64,000 nt of DNA, taken from assembly GCA_002842205.1 (NCBI GenBank), contig PHCI01000004.1, positions 62,001 through 126,000 on the forward strand, given 5' to 3'. The notes beneath the pieces are model-generated. The model searched no databases and was not told the origin of the DNA. It worked only from the letters and a program-made list of their open reading frames with translations. The stretch is from Betaproteobacteria bacterium HGW-Betaproteobacteria-3 (GTDB taxonomy: Bacteria > Pseudomonadota > Gammaproteobacteria > Burkholderiales > Burkholderiaceae_C). A program made the position numbers and the translations under genes. Positions 44,701-54,127 of this stretch are shown piece after piece. Within the stretch, counting starts at the first letter, position 1. Every line of letters starts with the position of its first letter.

Positions 44701-47700
44701 ATGGTCTGGTCCAGCTCCAGCGCCCATTCGGCAAGCTCGGTGACCAGGCGCCGCGACCATTCGTCCGCTTCGCCCAAATACACGTTGTACAGCGGAAGAC
44801 TCACACGCAGTGAATCAATCACCTTGATCTGGTCATCGCTGGTGTCGGGCTCCAGGGCAGCCTCGTCGGGCATCAGGGCCGCATCCAGCGCAATGTCTTC
44901 GGTCACACTGAGGTCGAAGTGGACGGGCGATTCGGGTGGCGGCGACGTCAAATCAAGATCGACCGCGCCGATCATGTCTGCCGGCAAAGTGAAATCGGTG
45001 TCCTGACCCTCGTAGGACAGCGGTGCTGGCGCCGTGTCGGGGGTTTGCACCTGCGGCAACGGCACTTCGGCAGGGGCATCGGTGTGGGCCGACGTTGAAA
45101 ATTCTGCCAGGCTCGACAAGTCGATGTCCGTGATCTCCAGGGGCTCGGTGGCCGGTGCAGGCCCGCCGGTGTCATCAGGGTTTCCGAAATCCATGTCGAC
45201 AAATTCGGGGAACGCCACATCGGTGGGCGCCGCCTGCGCGACCGGTTGCACGCCGGTGGTTGCCGCCGTCGGCAACACCAGGGGTTCCACCCGGTTTTCG
45301 GTTCGCATGGCGTCGGCGGCACGCCGAAAGGGTTCGGCTTTCCAGGCCTGGTCGGTGTCGGCGGCGATGTCTTCGACCCATGCGCCCAGGCCCGCAAAGG
45401 CATCGCTGCACAACCGGTGCAACGCGGCATTGATCGGTTTTTGCTCGGCCAGCCAGCCATTGAGCAATTGCTCCAGTGACCAGGCTGCCTCGCCAAATTC
45501 GTTGAGGCCCACCATGCGCGAGCTGCCCTTGAGCGTGTGGAACGCGCGTCGCAGCGTGGTCTGGAACCCGGTGTCTGAAGGGGCTTCGCGCAGACCGTCA
45601 AGCGCCTCATGCCCGGTTTGAAACACCTCTCTCGCCTCGTCAAGAAAGATGCCGCGCAGGTCGTCTTCTTCGAGGTCGCTGGGCACCACCAGATCTGGCG
45701 TCGGCAGTGTTCCGGTCGCGGCAGCCAGTTGGTCCAGCGCAGCGGCGGCAGCCCGAGCATCCGTACCCGAGACGGCGACCGCAGCCTGACGCGCGGTTTT
45801 TGCCAGCTCATGCTGATCGGCCAATGCCGCATGGGACGCAATCTGGTCCAGACGCGCGGTCAGCTGCGCGTCATCGCGCTCCAGCGTGACCTCGCGCACG
45901 GACTGCGACAGGTCGTCCGCTGGCACGGTGTCTGTACCCGAATCCGGTCCGTGTGGATCCACGGTGCGGCCCATCAGGGGGCGCAATTCGCCCATCGCCT
46001 CGTCAAAGACAAACAGCTTCTTGGCCAGCGCGGGCTGGTAGTTGAGCATGTCGATCAGGAAACCCATCGCCCCGATGTTGTTGCCCAGCTTGTCAAAGGT
46101 GCCGGCCGCGCGGGCCTGCTCTTCGTCGACGTCGGTTTCGAGAATCTGCTCGATGCTGTCGCGCATGCGCAGCACCGTCTGGGCGGCCTGGTCCAGCCCC
46201 AGCACCGACATGACGCCACGCATCTGGGCCAACTGGCCCGGTACGTCGCGCAGCACGCCTTTTTCGCGCGGATTGCGAAAGAACTGGTCCAGGGATTTTT
46301 CAAGCTCCCCCAAGGTGACACGCAGCTCGCCCACCACCGTTCCCATGGTCTGGCGGTCGCTGACACGGCGGTACAGCTCTTCCATCCACGGCTCCAGCGC
46401 CTCGGGCGCGGCACCACCGCGCACCCGCTCGAGCCGCTCGGCAAGCCGACGGGTGCGTGCCTCGAGTTGTGGATCGCTGGGGTCCAGATCCTCGAAGGCG
46501 GCCTCCAGGAACAGGACGGCTGTGGCCACCTCAATGGCGAGTTCCGTGCCCGGCGCCACGCCGGAACGCTGGACGGCGTCCAGGGTCTGGTTGAGCGCCT
46601 GCGCCAGGGGCGCGCTGGGGGGGTGGAGTTTGACCAGCGATTCGCCCACCAGATGAAACTGGTCGTTGGCAATCTTGATCTTGCCGGCATCTCCGCCCGC
46701 CAGCGCCGACCAGCTGTCCTTGGCGCTTTCGATGCGTTTGCGTGCCTGTGCCAGAACGGCAGGATCGAAGCGGCCAAAAGGACCGACTTCGTAGTCCACC
46801 CGCTGCGCCGCGCCCAACCCGCTCGCCTGCCGAACGGCGCTGAGCACAGGGCCATCACCCGCCAAGGCGCCTGGCTGCCCCGATTGCGCGCAGAAAAACA
46901 GCAGGTCCTGCATCAGCCGCTCGGAAACCGCGGAGTCGCCACGGGCCAACGCCGCATATTGCAGCAGGATGCGGGACGTTGCGCGCTTGACGTAAACGTC
47001 CGGCGCAATCAGGCGCCGCGCCAGGGCATCAAAAAACGCCGCACTGATCTTCCAGAACACCCGTGCCTGGCGGACCTGCTGCCCCGCAGCCAGCCCGAGA
47101 CAGATCTCGCCCAGCTGGGCAGCGGCCGATGGATCGCCCGCCTTGATGAAGCCCAACACCGCCCGGTCCAGGCGGTTGCGCACTTCGGGGCCGTAATTCA
47201 ACGGCGCCGGCAAATCCAGTTCGGGCTCGGCGCCTTTCCAGTCCGCGGACCAAAGGTCGGCCGGATGGATGCGATCGCTCCCGGCGAGTTCCTGAACATC
47301 GCGGTATTGCGGAAAGAGCGACACCGCAGAAACCGGCTTGCCACTCAACACACTTTCAAGGTATTCGGACAGCGCGAAGCCACAGCGTTCGACTCGACTG
47401 GCCGCTGCCTCGGTGCACAGTTCGGGCTTGTCCAGAAAGCGCTGCGCGGCCGATTCCATGGCTCGCAGCACGTTGGCCGGCGCCACCAGGCCCACCATCT
47501 CCAGCGCCCCCACGGACTGGTGAATGTATTGCCGCGCCATGCGCAACGGGTTGGTGTCAATGCCGGCTGCATTGGCCCCCCGGGCCGGATCGGCTTCACG
47601 GGCAAACCGCCGAAGTGATTTGGCTGCGTTGTCCAGCGACTTGCGCAATTCTTCGAGCACCCACGCCAGGGGCCCGAGATCGCTCATGGCGAGTGGGTGG

Positions 47701-47735
47701 TCGATGACGCCGGAAGCTGCGGGACTGGTCTGCAT
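41796..47735 (-). CDS. chpA: Pil-Chp hybrid histidine kinase/response regulator ChpA (PilL)
   Basis: A 1979-residue CheA-type kinase controlling type IV pili. Three histidine phosphotransfer sites are visible: FHTLKGSSRM (near residue 735), HSLAGSSATV (near 1025) and LHTLKGSARL (near 1240). A long variable Asp/Ala/Pro-rich region is interleaved with these. Then come a CheA catalytic core (LRNCVAHGIEDPSQR, DDGAGLNLPRI; about 1540-1600), a CheW-like domain (about 1700-1820) and a C-terminal REC domain (VVLSDIEMPRMDG; last 120 residues). Last gene of the pilGHIJ-chpA cluster. ATG 47735 (MQTSPAAS) was preferred; MSDLGPL at 47687 is possible. Confidence 0.93.
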   Translation of the reverse strand: MQTSPAASGVIDHPLAMSDLGPLAWVLEELRKSLDNAAKSLRRFAREADPARGANAAGIDTNPLRMARQYIHQSVGALEMVGLVAPANVLRAMESAAQRFLDKPELCTEAAASRVERCGFALSEYLESVLSGKPVSAVSLFPQYRDVQELAGSDRIHPADLWSADWKGAEPELDLPAPLNYGPEVRNRLDRAVLGFIKAGDPSAAAQLGEICLGLAAGQQVRQARVFWKISAAFFDALARRLIAPDVYVKRATSRILLQYAALARGDSAVSERLMQDLLFFCAQSGQPGALAGDGPVLSAVRQASGLGAAQRVDYEVGPFGRFDPAVLAQARKRIESAKDSWSALAGGDAGKIKIANDQFHLVGESLVKLHPPSAPLAQALNQTLDAVQRSGVAPGTELAIEVATAVLFLEAAFEDLDPSDPQLEARTRRLAERLERVRGGAAPEALEPWMEELYRRVSDRQTMGTVVGELRVTLGELEKSLDQFFRNPREKGVLRDVPGQLAQMRGVMSVLGLDQAAQTVLRMRDSIEQILETDVDEEQARAAGTFDKLGNNIGAMGFLIDMLNYQPALAKKLFVFDEAMGELRPLMGRTVDPHGPDSGTDTVPADDLSQSVREVTLERDDAQLTARLDQIASHAALADQHELAKTARQAAVAVSGTDARAAAAALDQLAAATGTLPTPDLVVPSDLEEDDLRGIFLDEAREVFQTGHEALDGLREAPSDTGFQTTLRRAFHTLKGSSRMVGLNEFGEAAWSLEQLLNGWLAEQKPINAALHRLCSDAFAGLGAWVEDIAADTDQAWKAEPFRRAADAMRTENRVEPLVLPTAATTGVQPVAQAAPTDVAFPEFVDMDFGNPDDTGGPAPATEPLEITDIDLSSLAEFSTSAHTDAPAEVPLPQVQTPDTAPAPLSYEGQDTDFTLPADMIGAVDLDLTSPPPESPVHFDLSVTEDIALDAALMPDEAALEPDTSDDQIKVIDSLRVSLPLYNVYLGEADEWSRRLVTELAEWALELDQTMPDSAIGLAHSLAGSSATVGFTALSDMARLLEHALQHAQVEAHGTPRQARVFSAVADDIRRLLHQFAAGFLKAPDPEILDALRNLQADEAADEALSAGLMESATDDHPPPTTPHLQVVATGGQVDAVSPQAYSPSATDEPSTPATTTYGTFSAPRVTPTATDALASQGLGGDVDDDIDAIDAIDPDLFPIFEEEAAELLPQLGGALRQWAARPGNLGARNEALRTLHTLKGSARLAGALRLGELAHRMESEIEEIGHDDLHTAQIEPLLTRFDVLQGNFDGLRVVSDAPAPDMAPQAVPTAESPVMAEASPHTEPAEGARDVAPSTRTEIALPAQTVLAPMRQGHQQAVRVRSHLLDRLVTQAGEVMITRSRLEAELGQLRGSLGDLTGNLDRLRSQLRDVELQAETQMQSRLAQAKDSQQGFDPLEFDRFTRVQELTRMMAESVNDVATVQRNIQRTVEATEDDLIAQARQTRELQRDLLRTRMVEFEGISERLYRVVRQASKDTGKQVKLDITGGSIEMDRGVLDRMTPAFEHLLRNCVAHGIEDPSQRLATGKEAAGTITVDLHHEGNDVALAFTDDGAGLNLPRIRDKAAALGLLDPGQALSDAEVANLIFLPGFSTATDVTELAGRGIGMDVVRAEVNALGGRIETSTQAGQGTTFRMVLPLTTAVTQVVMLRFGTQSIGVPSNVVEIVRRAPAKEVEQAYNNGTLDYGGEQVPFFWAGALLQASQRSTELQGKTLPVVVLRSAAQRVALHVDEVLGNQEVVVKNLGPQLARLPGLAGMTVLASGAVVLIYNPVALASVYGAQARSLSADHAQPHMLGEVSVSGVDGGVLAAGAPSQVPLVMVVDDSITVRRVTQRLLQREGYRVVLAADGLQALERLQDERPSVVLSDIEMPRMDGFDLARNIRGDAKLKDLPIIMITSRIATKHRDHAMELGVNHYLGKPYPEDELLSLVRRYTHVELEDI

Positions 47736-47796
47736 GGAGGTGTTCACTGGAGTGATGATCACAAATACAGCGGGCGCGTCGACGCGTTCGCGTGCT

Positions 47797-50073
47797 TCAG
47801 GCGATCTTGAAACGGGCCACGGACTGACGCAGGTCTTCTGCCATCCGCGAAAGTTCACGCACCTGCTGCGCGGTCGAGCGCGTGCCCTCGCCGGTTTGCT
47901 CGGTCACGGCAAAAATGTGCTGCATATTGCCAGCCACCACGTTGGCCGAGAGCGCTTCGCGCGATGCCGAAGCCGCAATCTGCTCGATCAGCTCGGCAAG
48001 ACGGCGCGACACCTGGTCGATCTCGGAAAGTGCGCCACCGGCGTTGTCCGAGAGTTTGGCCCCCTCGACCACACCCTGGGTCGAGCGCTCCATGGCGGCC
48101 ACCGCGTCCTGGGTGTCGGTCTGAATGGCTTTCACCAGCGCCGCGATCTGGCGCGTGGCATCGGCAGAACGTTCGGCCAGCCGCTGAACCTCTTCGGCCA
48201 CCACCGAAAAGCCGCGCCCTGCTTCACCGGCGGATGCCGCCTGGATGGCAGCGTTCAGGGCCAGCACGTTGGTCTGCTCGGTAATGTCAGAAATCAGTTC
48301 GGTGATTTCACCAATTTCCTGCGACGACTCGCCCAGCCGCTTGATGCGCTTGGAAGTCTCCTGGATCTGGTCGCGGATGGAGTTCATGCCGCCGATGGCG
48401 TTTTGCACAGCCGCCAGGCCGGATTCTGCGGCTTGCAGCGACTGACGGGCCACCGAAGCCGACTCCTTCGCCTGGTTCGACACCTCGTTGATTCGGCCGG
48501 CCATGTCGAGCACCGACTGGCCCGTTTCGCGAATTTCCCGCAGCTGTTCGGTCGAGGCCGCCAGCAGCTCGGTCGAGGTGCTTTCAACCTGCGCGGTGGT
48601 CTGTGCCACGCGGGTGGCCGTGTTCTGCACGTTGCCCACCAGCGAACGCAATTCTTCCACGGTGTAATTCACCGAGTCAGCGATGGCGCCCGTGATGTCT
48701 TCGGTCACGGTGGCTTCCTGTGTCAGATCGCCTTCGGCCACGGTTTGCAGTTCGTTCATCAATCGCAAAATGGCGGCCTGGTTGGCGTCATTGATGCGCT
48801 TGGCTTCCTGCTCCAGGCGTTCGGCTTCCAGCCGCTGCTGCTCGGCCACGCCTTGCCGCTGCCGGCTGTCCTTGAGCTGAACGTAAGCCAGACCGCCCGC
48901 ACAGGCCAGTGCAAAAAATGCCGACAGGACCAGTGCCGCAAACGGGCCGGCCCCCAGGCCCGTCTTGGCCGACAGGCCTTCCTGTACCGCCTGCAGATCG
49001 CGCCGCAGGGCCTCGCTGTCCGAAATGATGGCGGCTTGCGCTTCGCGCGCTGCCACCAGGCCTTGGAGGTTGCCCAAAATGGCGCCTGCCTGGCTGCGTG
49101 TGTCTTCGTACAACTTGAGCAGGCCGTCGAGCTGCTCGCGGGTCTGCGCATCTTTGGTGCCGTTCAGTCGCAATTCGGGGCTGCCGTCGCGCAGGCCCTG
49201 CGCGATTTCCTTGAACGAGTTCAAGTCCTTGCCGAGCAGGAACACGGCTTCGGGGCTCACGCCTTCCATGGTCAGGAATTCGTTGGCCGATTTACCGATC
49301 CGCTGCGTCAGCATCACCAGCTGGCCCGCTGCGGAGATTTCGGCAGGCGCCGCGTTCTGCTGGAGTTTCAAGGAGGAGATCGTCTCCGCGATTTCAAGCA
49401 GGTCCGATGACTGGCGATTGATCGTGCGCAAAGCGGTGCCCACCTGGGTCAGGATCTTCTGCTGCGCCATGACCGTGCTGGCGCTTTTCTCGGCGCGCTC
49501 CATCAATGGCACGGCCTTGTCGAGATCAACCATCACGGCTGGATCCACCGGATTGAGCTGCATGTCACGATCGCCTGATCTCAGACCCCGCACGGCCCGT
49601 GCCAGCACGTCGGCACTTTCGCGCACCTCGGGAAATGCCTGAGGGCTGCCCACAAGCGCCTGCGACACCGATTTGGCCAACCGTTGCGACTGCATCAGGG
49701 ACTGGCCCGTGGCCTCGATCTGCTGCGCCACGCGGTCTGCCTGGCTCAGGGCAAAGAAGGTCACCGCCGCCAGCACCACCAGCGAAAAGCCAAGCAGTGT
49801 GGCCAGAACACGCTGGTGCTGAACCGTGGTCCGTTTGCCCAGCAGCGGCAGGCTCATCAATTCGCCGGACTCCTGCGCCGGCAGGATGGACTCTTCCTCG
49901 GTCACGAGCTTGCTGTCGGCAAAGTCGCCACGGACGTCATCGTCTGGCAAAAACGCGTCGTCATGTCCCGTGCCGAAATCGGCCGACACCGGCATCATGT
50001 CGTCGTCATCCGATCGGTTGCGTTCGGGTGTCTTCTTTTTGAACAGGTTTTTGAGTTGGTCTGCAACGGACAT
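47797..50073 (-). CDS. pilJ: Type IV pilus methyl-accepting chemotaxis protein PilJ
   Basis: A 758-residue membrane receptor. An acidic Asp-rich N-terminal segment (about 15-65) precedes helix 1 (about 89-110), a periplasmic PilJ-type domain with paired similar halves ([13 protein letters not shown] and the later [14 protein letters not shown]), helix 2 (about 390-412) and a cytoplasmic MCP signalling domain with the conserved hairpin [20 protein letters not shown]. It feeds ChpA via PilI. It lies 60 bases before chpA in the cluster. The N-terminal acidic cytoplasmic tail is longer than in Pseudomonas PilJ. Confidence 0.94.
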   Translation of the reverse strand: MSVADQLKNLFKKKTPERNRSDDDDMMPVSADFGTGHDDAFLPDDDVRGDFADSKLVTEEESILPAQESGELMSLPLLGKRTTVQHQRVLATLLGFSLVVLAAVTFFALSQADRVAQQIEATGQSLMQSQRLAKSVSQALVGSPQAFPEVRESADVLARAVRGLRSGDRDMQLNPVDPAVMVDLDKAVPLMERAEKSASTVMAQQKILTQVGTALRTINRQSSDLLEIAETISSLKLQQNAAPAEISAAGQLVMLTQRIGKSANEFLTMEGVSPEAVFLLGKDLNSFKEIAQGLRDGSPELRLNGTKDAQTREQLDGLLKLYEDTRSQAGAILGNLQGLVAAREAQAAIISDSEALRRDLQAVQEGLSAKTGLGAGPFAALVLSAFFALACAGGLAYVQLKDSRQRQGVAEQQRLEAERLEQEAKRINDANQAAILRLMNELQTVAEGDLTQEATVTEDITGAIADSVNYTVEELRSLVGNVQNTATRVAQTTAQVESTSTELLAASTEQLREIRETGQSVLDMAGRINEVSNQAKESASVARQSLQAAESGLAAVQNAIGGMNSIRDQIQETSKRIKRLGESSQEIGEITELISDITEQTNVLALNAAIQAASAGEAGRGFSVVAEEVQRLAERSADATRQIAALVKAIQTDTQDAVAAMERSTQGVVEGAKLSDNAGGALSEIDQVSRRLAELIEQIAASASREALSANVVAGNMQHIFAVTEQTGEGTRSTAQQVRELSRMAEDLRQSVARFKIA

Positions 50074-50097
50074 GGTGAGGGGGCCTTCCAGGGAAAC

Positions 50098-50619
50098 TTA
50101 TGCGCTAATGCTCAAGAATTCAGGGGTTTGCGAAAGCAACTGGAGATTGATTTCCTGCCAGTAAGCGCCTTCCGCATCGATATACCCGCTGCCAAAAAAT
50201 GCCGGGGTGTCCGGCGCACGCGGCACCGAAGACCGGAACGCGTCTGCGGTTCGCAATCCCGCCAGACGGTCGATCAACAGTGCGCAATTGATTTCAAGCG
50301 CCCCGTTGAGCGCCACCAGCCGGGCGTTGTCACGCAGGGTGTTGTTTCTTTCGGTTCCCGTCACGAACCCGCCAAGATCCACAACGCCGAACAGGCCGCC
50401 GCGCAAGTTGGCTACGCCGAGAAACCAGTGGTTTGTGTAAGGGACGGGCCGCGCAGAAGTCCACGGGAAAATCTCGCCCGCCTGCGTCAGCGGGAACAGG
50501 TATTTCCCATTGGCGGCCTCCACCGCGAGCCATGACGCGGTCACACCCGAAGTGCGCGCCTCCTGCAGGCGGTTGGCAAGATGGGTCTGAAATTGTCTGA
50601 GGGCGTCGCGGTTTGCCAT
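50098..50619 (-). CDS. pilI: CheW-like adaptor PilI
   Basis: A 173-residue single CheW-domain protein (YLFPLTQAGEIFPW, then HWFLGVANLRGGLFGVVDLG and a later LLIDRLAGLRT). It couples the PilJ receptor to the ChpA kinase. Order pilG-pilH-pilI-pilJ-chpA follows the Pseudomonas Pil-Chp operon. Its start lies 16 bases after pilH stops. Confidence 0.9.
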   Translation of the reverse strand: MANRDALRQFQTHLANRLQEARTSGVTASWLAVEAANGKYLFPLTQAGEIFPWTSARPVPYTNHWFLGVANLRGGLFGVVDLGGFVTGTERNNTLRDNARLVALNGALEINCALLIDRLAGLRTADAFRSSVPRAPDTPAFFGSGYIDAEGAYWQEINLQLLSQTPEFLSISA

Positions 50620-50635
50620 GCGGTTTAGCGGTGAA

Positions 50636-51001
50636 TCAACCCAGTGCCTTGATCTTGGCCATCAGTTCGCTCACGTCGACCGGTTTGGTGATGTAGTCGC
50701 GGGCACCCTGGCGCATGCCCCAGACCCGGTCCGTCTCCTGATTCTTGCTGGTGCACATGATGATCGGCACGTCGGAGTAAAGCGGGTCGCGGGCGATGGC
50801 CCGGGTCAGCTGAAAACCATTCTGCCCGGGCATCACCACGTCCATGAGGATCAGGTCGGGCTTTTCTTCGGCCAGACGCTTGAACGCGTCTTCCGCGTTC
50901 TCGGCGGTTTTCACCGACATGCCATTTTTTTGCAGCAGGTCGGTCAGGAACATCAATTCGGTCTTGGAATCATCCACGACCAGCACCTTCTTGATAGACA
51001 T
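50636..51001 (-). CDS. pilH: Response regulator PilH (single REC domain)
   Basis: A 121-residue CheY-like receiver with KKVLVVDDSKTELMFL at the start, phosphoacceptor in LILMDVVMPGQNG, and TKPV in the last helix. In Pseudomonas PilH tunes pilus retraction. The ATG at 51001 overlaps the pilG stop by one base; a GTG three bases upstream is less likely. Confidence 0.93.
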   Translation of the reverse strand: MSIKKVLVVDDSKTELMFLTDLLQKNGMSVKTAENAEDAFKRLAEEKPDLILMDVVMPGQNGFQLTRAIARDPLYSDVPIIMCTSKNQETDRVWGMRQGARDYITKPVDVSELMAKIKALG

Positions 51002-51399
51002 CACGTCGCTCCGATTGAAACAGTACCGAATCGCTGCACGGCTTGCAGCAACTGGTCTTTGGTAAAGGGTTTGGTCAGGTAGTCCTGCGACCCGACCATG
51101 CGGCCCCGCGCCTTGTCAAACACGCCGTCCTTGGACGACAGCATGACCACAGGCGTCTGTGCAAACCGCTGGTTGCGCTTGATGATGGCGCAAGTCTGAT
51201 AGCCATCCAGGCGTGGCATGAGAATGTCGCAAAAAATCAGGTGGGGCGCGTAGTCATTGACTTTGGCCAGCGCGTCGAATCCGTCTTCGGCCAGAACGAC
51301 CTCGTGACCGCCTTGTTTGAGGAAAATTTCGGCGCTGCGCCGGATGGTGTTGCTGTCATCGATGACAAGCACCTTGAAACCCGAACCCGTTGTGCTCAC
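51001..51399 (-). CDS. pilG: Response regulator PilG (single REC domain)
   Basis: A 132-residue receiver-domain protein: FKVLVIDDSNTIRRSAEIFL, then phosphoacceptor in LIFCDILMPRLDG and DYLTKPFTKDQLL. PilG drives pilus extension in the Pseudomonas system. It starts with GTG, preceded by CAGGAG 11 bases upstream, which supports the site despite the unusual start. First gene of the pil-chp cluster, downstream of the rubredoxin gene on the same strand. Confidence 0.92.
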   Translation of the reverse strand: MSTTGSGFKVLVIDDSNTIRRSAEIFLKQGGHEVVLAEDGFDALAKVNDYAPHLIFCDILMPRLDGYQTCAIIKRNQRFAQTPVVMLSSKDGVFDKARGRMVGSQDYLTKPFTKDQLLQAVQRFGTVSIGAT

Positions 51400-51472
51400 T
51401 GGCCGTTACTCCTGATTTTTCTGCCCCATTCGACGCGCCAACGCGGTCGGGCGTTGCAGGCCGTCCGGCCGG

Positions 51473-51646
51473 TCAGATTTGTACCATCTCAAAGTCTTCC
51501 TTGCGGGCCCCGCATTCGGGGCACGTCCAGTTCATTGGCACATCGGCCCAAGCGGTCCCCGGCGCGATACCGTGCTCCGGCGCGCCGACAGATTCGTCGT
51601 ACAACCACCCGCAAATCAGACACATCCAAGTTTTAGATTCGTTCAC
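51473..51646 (-). CDS. Rubredoxin
   Basis: A 57-residue iron-sulfur electron carrier that could easily be missed for size. It starts at a GTG (VNESKTWMCLICGWLYDES) and has the paired iron ligands CLIC (C9, C12) and CPEC (C42, C45), a W-x-C-P-E-C-G motif and the typical FEMVQI ending. No longer frame exists. It lies 73 bases upstream of pilG and is divergent from thiD, the order rubredoxin/thiD/hemL seen in other betaproteobacteria. Its redox partner is not clear. Confidence 0.9.
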   Translation of the reverse strand: MNESKTWMCLICGWLYDESVGAPEHGIAPGTAWADVPMNWTCPECGARKEDFEMVQI

Positions 51647-51739
51647 AGCTTAAAGGGCCTTCGAATAGAATGCAACGATTGTATCGGGGCTTTGTCGGCA
51701 GCCGGATACGCCAGTGCCGCACTCACCGATCTCTCGCCG

Positions 51740-52684
51740 ATGACCCCATCCTCTCCTTCCGAAACCGCCGCCGCGCCCGACGCCGACCTCATTGAAGACG
51801 ACGACGACGGCAGCCCCGCATGCGTCATGGTGTTCAATGCCAGTGACCCCAGCGGGGCCAGCGGCATTGCCAGTGATGTCACGGCGGTGGCCTCGGTAGG
51901 CGCCCATGCCCTGCCTGTGGTCACCGGCGCCTACGCCCGGGACACCGCGGAAATATTCGATCATTTCGCGTTCGAAAGCGAGGCCGTCAGCGAGCAGGCA
52001 CGCGTCATTCTGGAAGACGTTCCGGTGCAGGTTTTCAAGGTCGGATTTGTCGGGACACCCGAGAACCTGAGCGCGATTGCAGAGATCGCCACCGACTACG
52101 CCGATGTACCACTCATTGCCTACATGCCCAATTTGTCGTGGTGGCAGGAAGGGCAGATTGATCTCTATCTGGACGCGTTTCGCGAGCTCATGTTGCCGCA
52201 GACCACAGTGTTGGTTGGAAACCACAGCACGCTGTGGCGATGGCTGTTACCCGACTGGAGCAGCGAGCGCAGTCCCGGCCCGCGCGACATCGCCAAGGCT
52301 GCGGGCGAGCTCGGCGTGCCCTACACGCTGGTGACAGGCATCCCCTTGCCGGACCAGTTCATCGACAACGTGCTGGCCTCGCCACAATCGGTGCTGGCCA
52401 GCGAGAAATTCGAACGCTTTGAAGCTGTCTTTTCGGGAGCTGGCGACACGTTGTCGGCGGCTCTGGCGGCCTTGGTGGCGGGTGGCAGCACCCTGCCCGA
52501 CGCAGTGACCGAAGCCCTGAGCTACCTCGACCGCTGCCTTGACAGTGGCTTTCGCCCCGGCATGGGCAACGTCTTGCCCGACCGCCTGTTCTGGGCCCAG
52601 TCGGACGACACCCCCGACGCTGCGACCGACACTTCCCCCGATTTCTCTGATTTCGAAATACCACCCCATGAAACCAAACACTGA
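51740..52684 (+). CDS. thiD: Hydroxymethylpyrimidine/phosphomethylpyrimidine kinase (ThiD)
   Basis: A 314-residue ribokinase-fold enzyme of thiamine synthesis. The ATP-binding motif [19 protein letters not shown] is near residue 240, and [20 protein letters not shown] (about 31-50) matches the substrate-binding DPSGGAG region. The N-terminal 25 residues are an acidic extension. ATG 51740 was chosen over a longer frame with no family similarity. It overlaps hemL by 17 bases. Confidence 0.9.
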   Translation: MTPSSPSETAAAPDADLIEDDDDGSPACVMVFNASDPSGASGIASDVTAVASVGAHALPVVTGAYARDTAEIFDHFAFESEAVSEQARVILEDVPVQVFKVGFVGTPENLSAIAEIATDYADVPLIAYMPNLSWWQEGQIDLYLDAFRELMLPQTTVLVGNHSTLWRWLLPDWSSERSPGPRDIAKAAGELGVPYTLVTGIPLPDQFIDNVLASPQSVLASEKFERFEAVFSGAGDTLSAALAALVAGGSTLPDAVTEALSYLDRCLDSGFRPGMGNVLPDRLFWAQSDDTPDAATDTSPDFSDFEIPPHETKH

Positions 52685-53981
52685 CCGCAACGCCGAACTG
52701 TTCGAGCGCGCCAAACGCCTCATTCCCGGCGGGGTGAACTCGCCGGTGCGGGCCTTCAAGGCCGTGGGCGGCACGCCGCGTTTTGTACAGCGCGCCCAGG
52801 GCGCCTACTTCTGGGACGCCAACGGTCAGCGCTACATCGACTACATCGGCTCGTGGGGGCCGATGATCCTGGGCCACGGCCACCCGGCGGTGCTGGAAGC
52901 GGTGCAAAAGGCGGCACTCGACGGCTTTTCGTTCGGCGCGCCGACCGAGCGCGAAGTCGAACTGGCCGAAGCCATCATCCGCCTGGTGCCCTCCGTCGAG
53001 ATGCTGCGCCTGGTCAGCTCGGGCACCGAGGCCGCCATGAGCGCGATCCGCCTGGCGCGCGGCGCCACCGGCCGCACCAAGTTCATCAAGTTTGAAGGCT
53101 GCTACCACGGCCACGCCGACGCGCTGCTGGTCAAGGCCGGCTCGGGCCTGGCGACCTTTGGCAACCCCACCAGTGCGGGCGTCCCGGCCGAGGTGGTCAA
53201 GGACACGCTGGTGCTCGAATACAACCACCTGGCCCAGCTTGAAGAAGCCTTTGCGCTGCATGGCAAGGAACTGGCCTGCCTGATGATCGAACCCATCGCC
53301 GGCAACATGAACTTTGTGCGTGCCAGCGTGCCCTTCATGAAGCGTTGCCGCGAGCTGTGCACGCAGTACGGCGCCCTGTTGGTGTTCGACGAGGTCATGA
53401 CGGGTTTTCGCGTGGCCCTGGGCAGCGCGCAAAGTGTCTACGCCAAAGCCATCCCCGGGTTCGAGCCCGACATGACGGTCATGGGCAAGGTGATCGGCGG
53501 CGGCATGCCGCTGGCCGCGTTCGGCGGCAAGCGCGCCGTGATGGAACAACTGGCGCCGCTCGGCGCGGTGTACCAGGCCGGCACGCTGTCGGGCAACCCC
53601 GTGGCCACGGCCTGCGGTCTGGCCACGTTGCGCGAGATTTCAAAGCCCGGCTTTTTCGACGCACTGTCGGGCAAGACGCGGTCGCTAGTGACCGGGCTGC
53701 AGCAGGCGGCCAATGCAGCGGGCGTCGCCTTCAGCGGTGACAGCGAAGGCGGCATGTTCGGCTTCTTTTTGCTGCCCGCCTTGCCGCAAAACTACGGCGC
53801 CGTCATGAAGACCGACGGCGCCCGCTTCAACACCCTGTTTCACGGCCTGCTGGAGCGCGGTGTCTACATCGCGCCGGCGTTGTACGAGGCCGGCTTCGTG
53901 AGCAGTGCGCACAGCGACGACGACATCGCGCACACCGTCGAGGCAGCGGCAAGCCTGTTCAAGATACTTCAAAATAAATAG
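52668..53981 (+). CDS. hemL: Glutamate-1-semialdehyde 2,1-aminomutase
   Basis: A 437-residue PLP enzyme that makes 5-aminolevulinate in the C5 haem route. Key motifs: [13 protein letters not shown] at the start, [33 protein letters not shown] and the PLP lysine in [17 protein letters not shown]. It overlaps thiD by 17 bases. Length is as in other bacteria. The C5 route is typical of betaproteobacteria. Confidence 0.96.
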   Translation: MKPNTDRNAELFERAKRLIPGGVNSPVRAFKAVGGTPRFVQRAQGAYFWDANGQRYIDYIGSWGPMILGHGHPAVLEAVQKAALDGFSFGAPTEREVELAEAIIRLVPSVEMLRLVSSGTEAAMSAIRLARGATGRTKFIKFEGCYHGHADALLVKAGSGLATFGNPTSAGVPAEVVKDTLVLEYNHLAQLEEAFALHGKELACLMIEPIAGNMNFVRASVPFMKRCRELCTQYGALLVFDEVMTGFRVALGSAQSVYAKAIPGFEPDMTVMGKVIGGGMPLAAFGGKRAVMEQLAPLGAVYQAGTLSGNPVATACGLATLREISKPGFFDALSGKTRSLVTGLQQAANAAGVAFSGDSEGGMFGFFLLPALPQNYGAVMKTDGARFNTLFHGLLERGVYIAPALYEAGFVSSAHSDDDIAHTVEAAASLFKILQNK

Positions 53982-54018
53982 CTAACTATCGCCATTTGGC
54001 GGGGGATGAGGCCCGAAA
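53966..54018 (+). repeat. Dispersed hairpin repeat, copy 8
   Basis: AATAGCTAACTATCGCCATT then TGGCGGGGGATGAGGCCCG. It overlaps the hemL stop codon, showing that the element has been absorbed into the 3' end of a coding gene. Confidence 0.75.
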
Positions 54019-54037
54019 TCTTATAAATTTCAGGGCC
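54010..54037. terminator. Hairpin between convergent hemL and purH
   Basis: GGCCCGAAAT, a CTTATAA loop and ATTTCAGGGCC pair with one bulge. There is no T-run, so its role as a terminator for the convergent genes is only possible. Confidence 0.4.
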
Positions 54038-54127
54038 GGGCGCCCGCTGCGGTTGACACGGGCACGGCGGCGGCCCGGCTTGTCTCACGCGGTTTTGCAT
54101 TCAAGCGTAGAACAAGGCGAAACCGTT